Shown here in pieces: positions 61,747-64,000 of a DNA stretch of 64,000 nucleotides (position 1 is its first letter; every line of letters starts with the position of its first letter). The stretch is from JBFHQE01 sp041592335. Its GTDB lineage: Bacteria > Pseudomonadota > Gammaproteobacteria > Thiohalobacterales > Thiohalobacteraceae. The notes beneath the pieces were generated by a model, which made no database searches, was not told the DNA's origin, and saw nothing but the letters and a program-made list of their open reading frames with translations. Both the position numbers and the translations under genes were made by a program. The DNA lies in contig JBFHQE010000012.1 in the NCBI GenBank assembly GCA_041592335.1, forward strand, positions 30,170 through 94,169. Direction: 5' to 3'.

Positions 61747-63253
61747 TACTTAGCCTGTCCTCTACCGCTATCCGGTAGTGGATCTGGCAGCCTAAGCTTA
61801 CCGGGTCTAGCTCGATTTTCTCGACTAGACCCCGGATAAGCCCCTTCCATTTTTCCTTTGGTAATTCTTCAAAGTTATTTGCAAGAGTTTTCAATACCTT
61901 GCGAACCATAGTTTCGTTTACTTGAGACAAAATTAACTTTGCCTGGTGGTCATGATTTACCCGTGATAGTTCGTCTTGGAGAAGTTTTCGTTTCGCTTCC
62001 AGTTCGTTAATTTTCCTCAGCATCGGTGCTGGGTCCTCCAACTTGAGGGCAAGATCTCCTGCCTTACTGATCTGCGAATTTATGGCATTCAGCTGCTGGC
62101 GAAGATCTTTGGTTGGACTCTCGTCGACAGCGTTAGCACGCCTAGCTTCTTTTGTGAGTGCCTGAATAAACTCGTCCGAATGAATATCATCAATCAGCCG
62201 GCCGGTAACGGCTAAATCTACATCATGCATTTTCAGCCATCTTCCTTTGATGTCACCTACTGCTTTTAGCCGATAATGACGTTTCCCGTCTCCGATCCAA
62301 TCGCGACCATCGGGAGATTTCAGGAGGCCTGTCAGCAAGTAGGCTGAATTGCCAGATTTGGCCTCAGAGACGGCTTTGCCGCGCAGTCCGCTCTCTAATG
62401 CCTCAATAATTGTGTACGCCTCTTCGGAGCTGATAAGAGCCGGATGAGTGTCTTCCTTAATCATCCATTTACTACGTGGTTTACGCTTGGTACGGCCTTT
62501 ATATCCACCTGCTGGATCCTTCTCGTTGCGCATATTCCAAACAGTGAATCCTGCATATGTTAACGCATTCCATTCGAGTTCGATCATACTTGAGGCGCTC
62601 CAGGTGATCCCTAGATCCTGGATCACTTTGCTTCTAGGTTCGCCAGCAGCGCGCCGTTTTAGATACCTGGCTATTATGGGAGCATCTTCTGAAAGTTCTA
62701 AGACAGACTTAGTAACTGGAAAGCCATCCCGGATGGCGCCCGTTTCGACTTGACGAAGCGAATATCCTCTTGGCGCTCGTCCACCAGCTCGATAACCAAG
62801 ATGAATATTTTCTGCCATGCCAGCCAGACCTTTTTCTTTTGACATCAGGCTATGTACAACAGCCATAGAATCCAAGACTGCATCGATAATAACTGCGGAA
62901 ATAGGATCAAGAGGAGGAGACGAGGCAAATACAACGTCTATACCCTTTCTGTTTGCTTCATATCTGAAGATCGGGCCTACATATTGCTCGCGTGAGAGGC
63001 GTGAGTGGTCGAGAATGAGGAGTTTCGACCAGCTTCGTAATGGTGAGTCGATTTCTCTAAGTAATGACTGAAAACCTGGTCGATGTTCTGATTTGGCAGA
63101 TTCGACGACATCCTTGTATTCATGAACAATGGATAGCCCTTGGTCGTGTGCTAATTCGGTTAATTTTCTGCGTTGTGCAGAGATGGAAACATCACCCCGG
63201 TCTTTTGTAGACCTTAGGTACATTACTGCATTCTGATCGTCCTTCTTCATCAT
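61706..63253 (-). CDS. Large serine recombinase (site-specific integrase)
   Basis: 515 residues. An N-terminal resolvase domain (about 5-150, SISAQRRKLTELA, LILDHSRLSREQY), a recombinase domain (about 170-290, AGGRAPRGYSL), and a C-terminal DNA-binding part with a coiled coil (about 380-450). The start is the ATG at 63251-63253, five bases after AAAGG. At the usual active-site position the motif reads YLRSTKD, where relatives recalled from memory have YLRSSKD, so the nucleophile is uncertain. The gene ends inside tRNA-Glu. Confidence 0.88.
   Translation of the reverse strand: MMKKDDQNAVMYLRSTKDRGDVSISAQRRKLTELAHDQGLSIVHEYKDVVESAKSEHRPGFQSLLREIDSPLRSWSKLLILDHSRLSREQYVGPIFRYEANRKGIDVVFASSPPLDPISAVIIDAVLDSMAVVHSLMSKEKGLAGMAENIHLGYRAGGRAPRGYSLRQVETGAIRDGFPVTKSVLELSEDAPIIARYLKRRAAGEPRSKVIQDLGITWSASSMIELEWNALTYAGFTVWNMRNEKDPAGGYKGRTKRKPRSKWMIKEDTHPALISSEEAYTIIEALESGLRGKAVSEAKSGNSAYLLTGLLKSPDGRDWIGDGKRHYRLKAVGDIKGRWLKMHDVDLAVTGRLIDDIHSDEFIQALTKEARRANAVDESPTKDLRQQLNAINSQISKAGDLALKLEDPAPMLRKINELEAKRKLLQDELSRVNHDHQAKLILSQVNETMVRKVLKTLANNFEELPKEKWKGLIRGLVEKIELDPVSLGCQIHYRIAVEDRLSMASRRGVEPLYSP
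61709..61746. other. Presumed attachment-site region: 3' half of tRNA-Glu shared with the recombinase gene
   Basis: From the anticodon loop to the 3' end of tRNA-Glu, the antisense strand encodes the last twelve sense codons of the recombinase (ASRRGVEPLYSP). Tyrosine- and serine-type integrases commonly use tRNA 3' halves as att sites; here the crossover has left the recombinase reading into the tRNA. The other att copy should lie past the window end. Confidence 0.65.
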
Positions 63254-63410
63254 TATCACCTTTATGGTTTTGCATAATAATAGGCATCAGTGCCTTGACT
63301 GCCTCTTTAACCTCAGGGAAACCTACCGAGGGTTTCATCCAAATTGTTGTTCTAGTCTTAGATTTATGCCGCTTTGAACTATTGAGTTGAGTGCCATTCT
63401 TGATGGACAT
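63192..63410 (-). CDS. Small basic protein upstream of and overlapping the recombinase
   Basis: 72 residues, unknown. GGAGG lies seven bases before the ATG (63408-63410), the strongest ribosome binding site in the island segment. The protein is basic at its N-terminus (SSKRHKSKTR) with no membrane segment. It overlaps the recombinase start by 62 bases, so the two are likely coupled; a regulator or directionality factor is only a guess. Confidence 0.6.
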   Translation of the reverse strand: MSIKNGTQLNSSKRHKSKTRTTIWMKPSVGFPEVKEAVKALMPIIMQNHKGDNDEEGRSECSNVPKVYKRPG

Positions 63411-63863
63411 GATATTGCCTCCATAAAGGAGGCCCGAGCCGTTTTAAATGTGTTTGCCCTGTCATGTTCATCTTCAAAATAACTCTATTGGCATTGGGCC
63501 AGTTTAAATATGAAATTTCCATTAATAAATAGCGAAAAATAGCAGATTGGACGATACCTTTATTAGAAAAAACACTTTACGTAAACAAGTTTATTGGTCG
63601 AAACAAATAACATTAAGTGTTTACATTTATAGTTTTCAACCATCGCTGCACTAACTCAGACCACGGAATTCAAGGGGTATAATGCTTTTGATAGTTGTGA
63701 AACGCCTCTCTTGGGAAAAACTGTCAGCGGCAGAGGTGTGTAATATGTAATACGTAATATCATGTTGATAATACGTAATACACATTCATTTCACTTCGTC
63801 TAGACAAAGCATTTACAAGTCAACACTTTTAGCAAAAACATACGCACGTGAGCATTCATGTGG
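63411..63863. other. AT-rich non-coding stretch of the island
   Basis: About 450 bases with markedly lower GC than the left part of the window, containing no supported gene. It should hold the promoter of the small ORF/recombinase pair and includes the direct repeats at 63741-63780. Confidence 0.6.
63741..63780. repeat. Direct repeats TAATACGTAATA
   Basis: Exact copies at 63748-63759 and 63769-63780 start 21 bases apart, two helical turns. A one-mismatch copy (TAATATGTAATA) at 63741-63752 overlaps the first. Such phased repeats are typical of protein-binding sites. Confidence 0.65.
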
Positions 63864-64000
63864 TGTGCCCCTAGATTTGTAGACACCTGATAGCGTTACA
63901 ATGACGCAAAAAGAGGTGCATACAGATGAGCGGAAAACGCTACCCGGAAGAATTTAAGATTGAAGCCGTCAAGCAGGTTGTTGATCGAGGTTACAAGGTC
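63864..64000 (+). mobile_element. IS3-family insertion sequence, left end (cut by window edge)
   Basis: A TG-beginning end resembling IS3-family terminal repeats (TGTGCCCCTAGATTTGTAGA) is followed 39 bases later by an OrfA-type transposase start. The right end and any target duplication are outside the window, so the exact boundary is approximate. Confidence 0.7.
63926..64000 (+). CDS. IS3-family transposase OrfA, N-terminal fragment (runs off window)
   Basis: The first 25 codons are visible. The MSGKRYPEEFKIEAVKQV start and following residues match the helix-turn-helix N-terminus of IS3-family OrfA proteins (YPEEFK.EAV.Q). GAGGTG lies a few bases before the ATG. The frame is open to the window end. 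Confidence 0.85.
   Translation, partial: MSGKRYPEEFKIEAVKQVVDRGYKV

Overview
This is a moderately GC-rich chromosomal segment from a gammaproteobacterium. The evidence is gene order: fimV-truA-trpF-...-accD-folC-SPOR protein-cvpA-purF-metZ, tig-clpP-clpX-lon-hupB-tRNA-ppiD, and mltD-methyltransferase-rnhA-dnaQ are all classic gammaproteobacterial blocks. Two glutamyl-tRNA synthetases, trpBA sitting inside the trpF-accD block and a group 3b [NiFe] hydrogenase lean toward a Chromatiales- or Thiotrichales-like lineage, but that placement is inference. No rRNA operon or CRISPR array was seen.

Layout. 1-11.9 kb: the 3' part of fimV, then tRNA modification (truA), tryptophan synthesis (trpF, trpB, trpA), fatty acid (accD), folate (folC), a SPOR-domain protein, cvpA and purF, then metZ behind a SAM-II (SAM-alpha) riboswitch with a visible antiterminator/terminator pair. 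11.9-23.4 kb: glycerate kinase, a ferritin-like DUF455 protein, lpxH, a periplasmic cyclophilin, a first gltX, cysS, a YgaP-like membrane protein, a GGDEF/EAL protein and folD. 23.5-32.8 kb: a five-tRNA cluster (Pro, Arg, His, Lys, Leu), then the protein quality-control block tig, clpP, clpX, lon, hupB, tRNA-Val, tRNA-Asp, ppiD. 32.8-48.4 kb: a dicarboxylate/amino-acid symporter, fabI, a complete peptide/nickel-type ABC transporter (lipoprotein receptor, two permeases, fused ATPase), an unknown secreted protein, an alanine/serine-glyoxylate-type aminotransferase, a PhyH-type dioxygenase, mltD, a YafS-like methyltransferase, rnhA and dnaQ. 48.4-51.2 kb: a nucleotide-sugar dehydrogenase, an epimerase and a small CPBP intramembrane protease. 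51.2-57.4 kb: a four-gene group 3b (sulfhydrogenase-type) [NiFe] hydrogenase operon behind an FNR-type box, a convergent APH/P-loop kinase fusion, and a hydrogenase maturation protease. 57.4-61.7 kb: a second gltX, a Lon-family protease, and tRNA-Ala, a small membrane protein gene and tRNA-Glu.

At tRNA-Glu the character changes. A large serine recombinase on the minus strand ends inside the tRNA: its last twelve codons are antisense tRNA sequence. It is followed by a small ORF with a strong ribosome binding site, an AT-rich region with 12-bp direct repeats, and the left end of an IS3-type element cut by the window edge. This is the boundary of an integrated genomic island. The most rewarding places for follow-up are the riboswitch switch architecture, the apparently leaderless FNR-type hydrogenase promoter, the tRNA-Glu/recombinase junction, the recombinase's unusual active-site motif, and the small CPBP protease.
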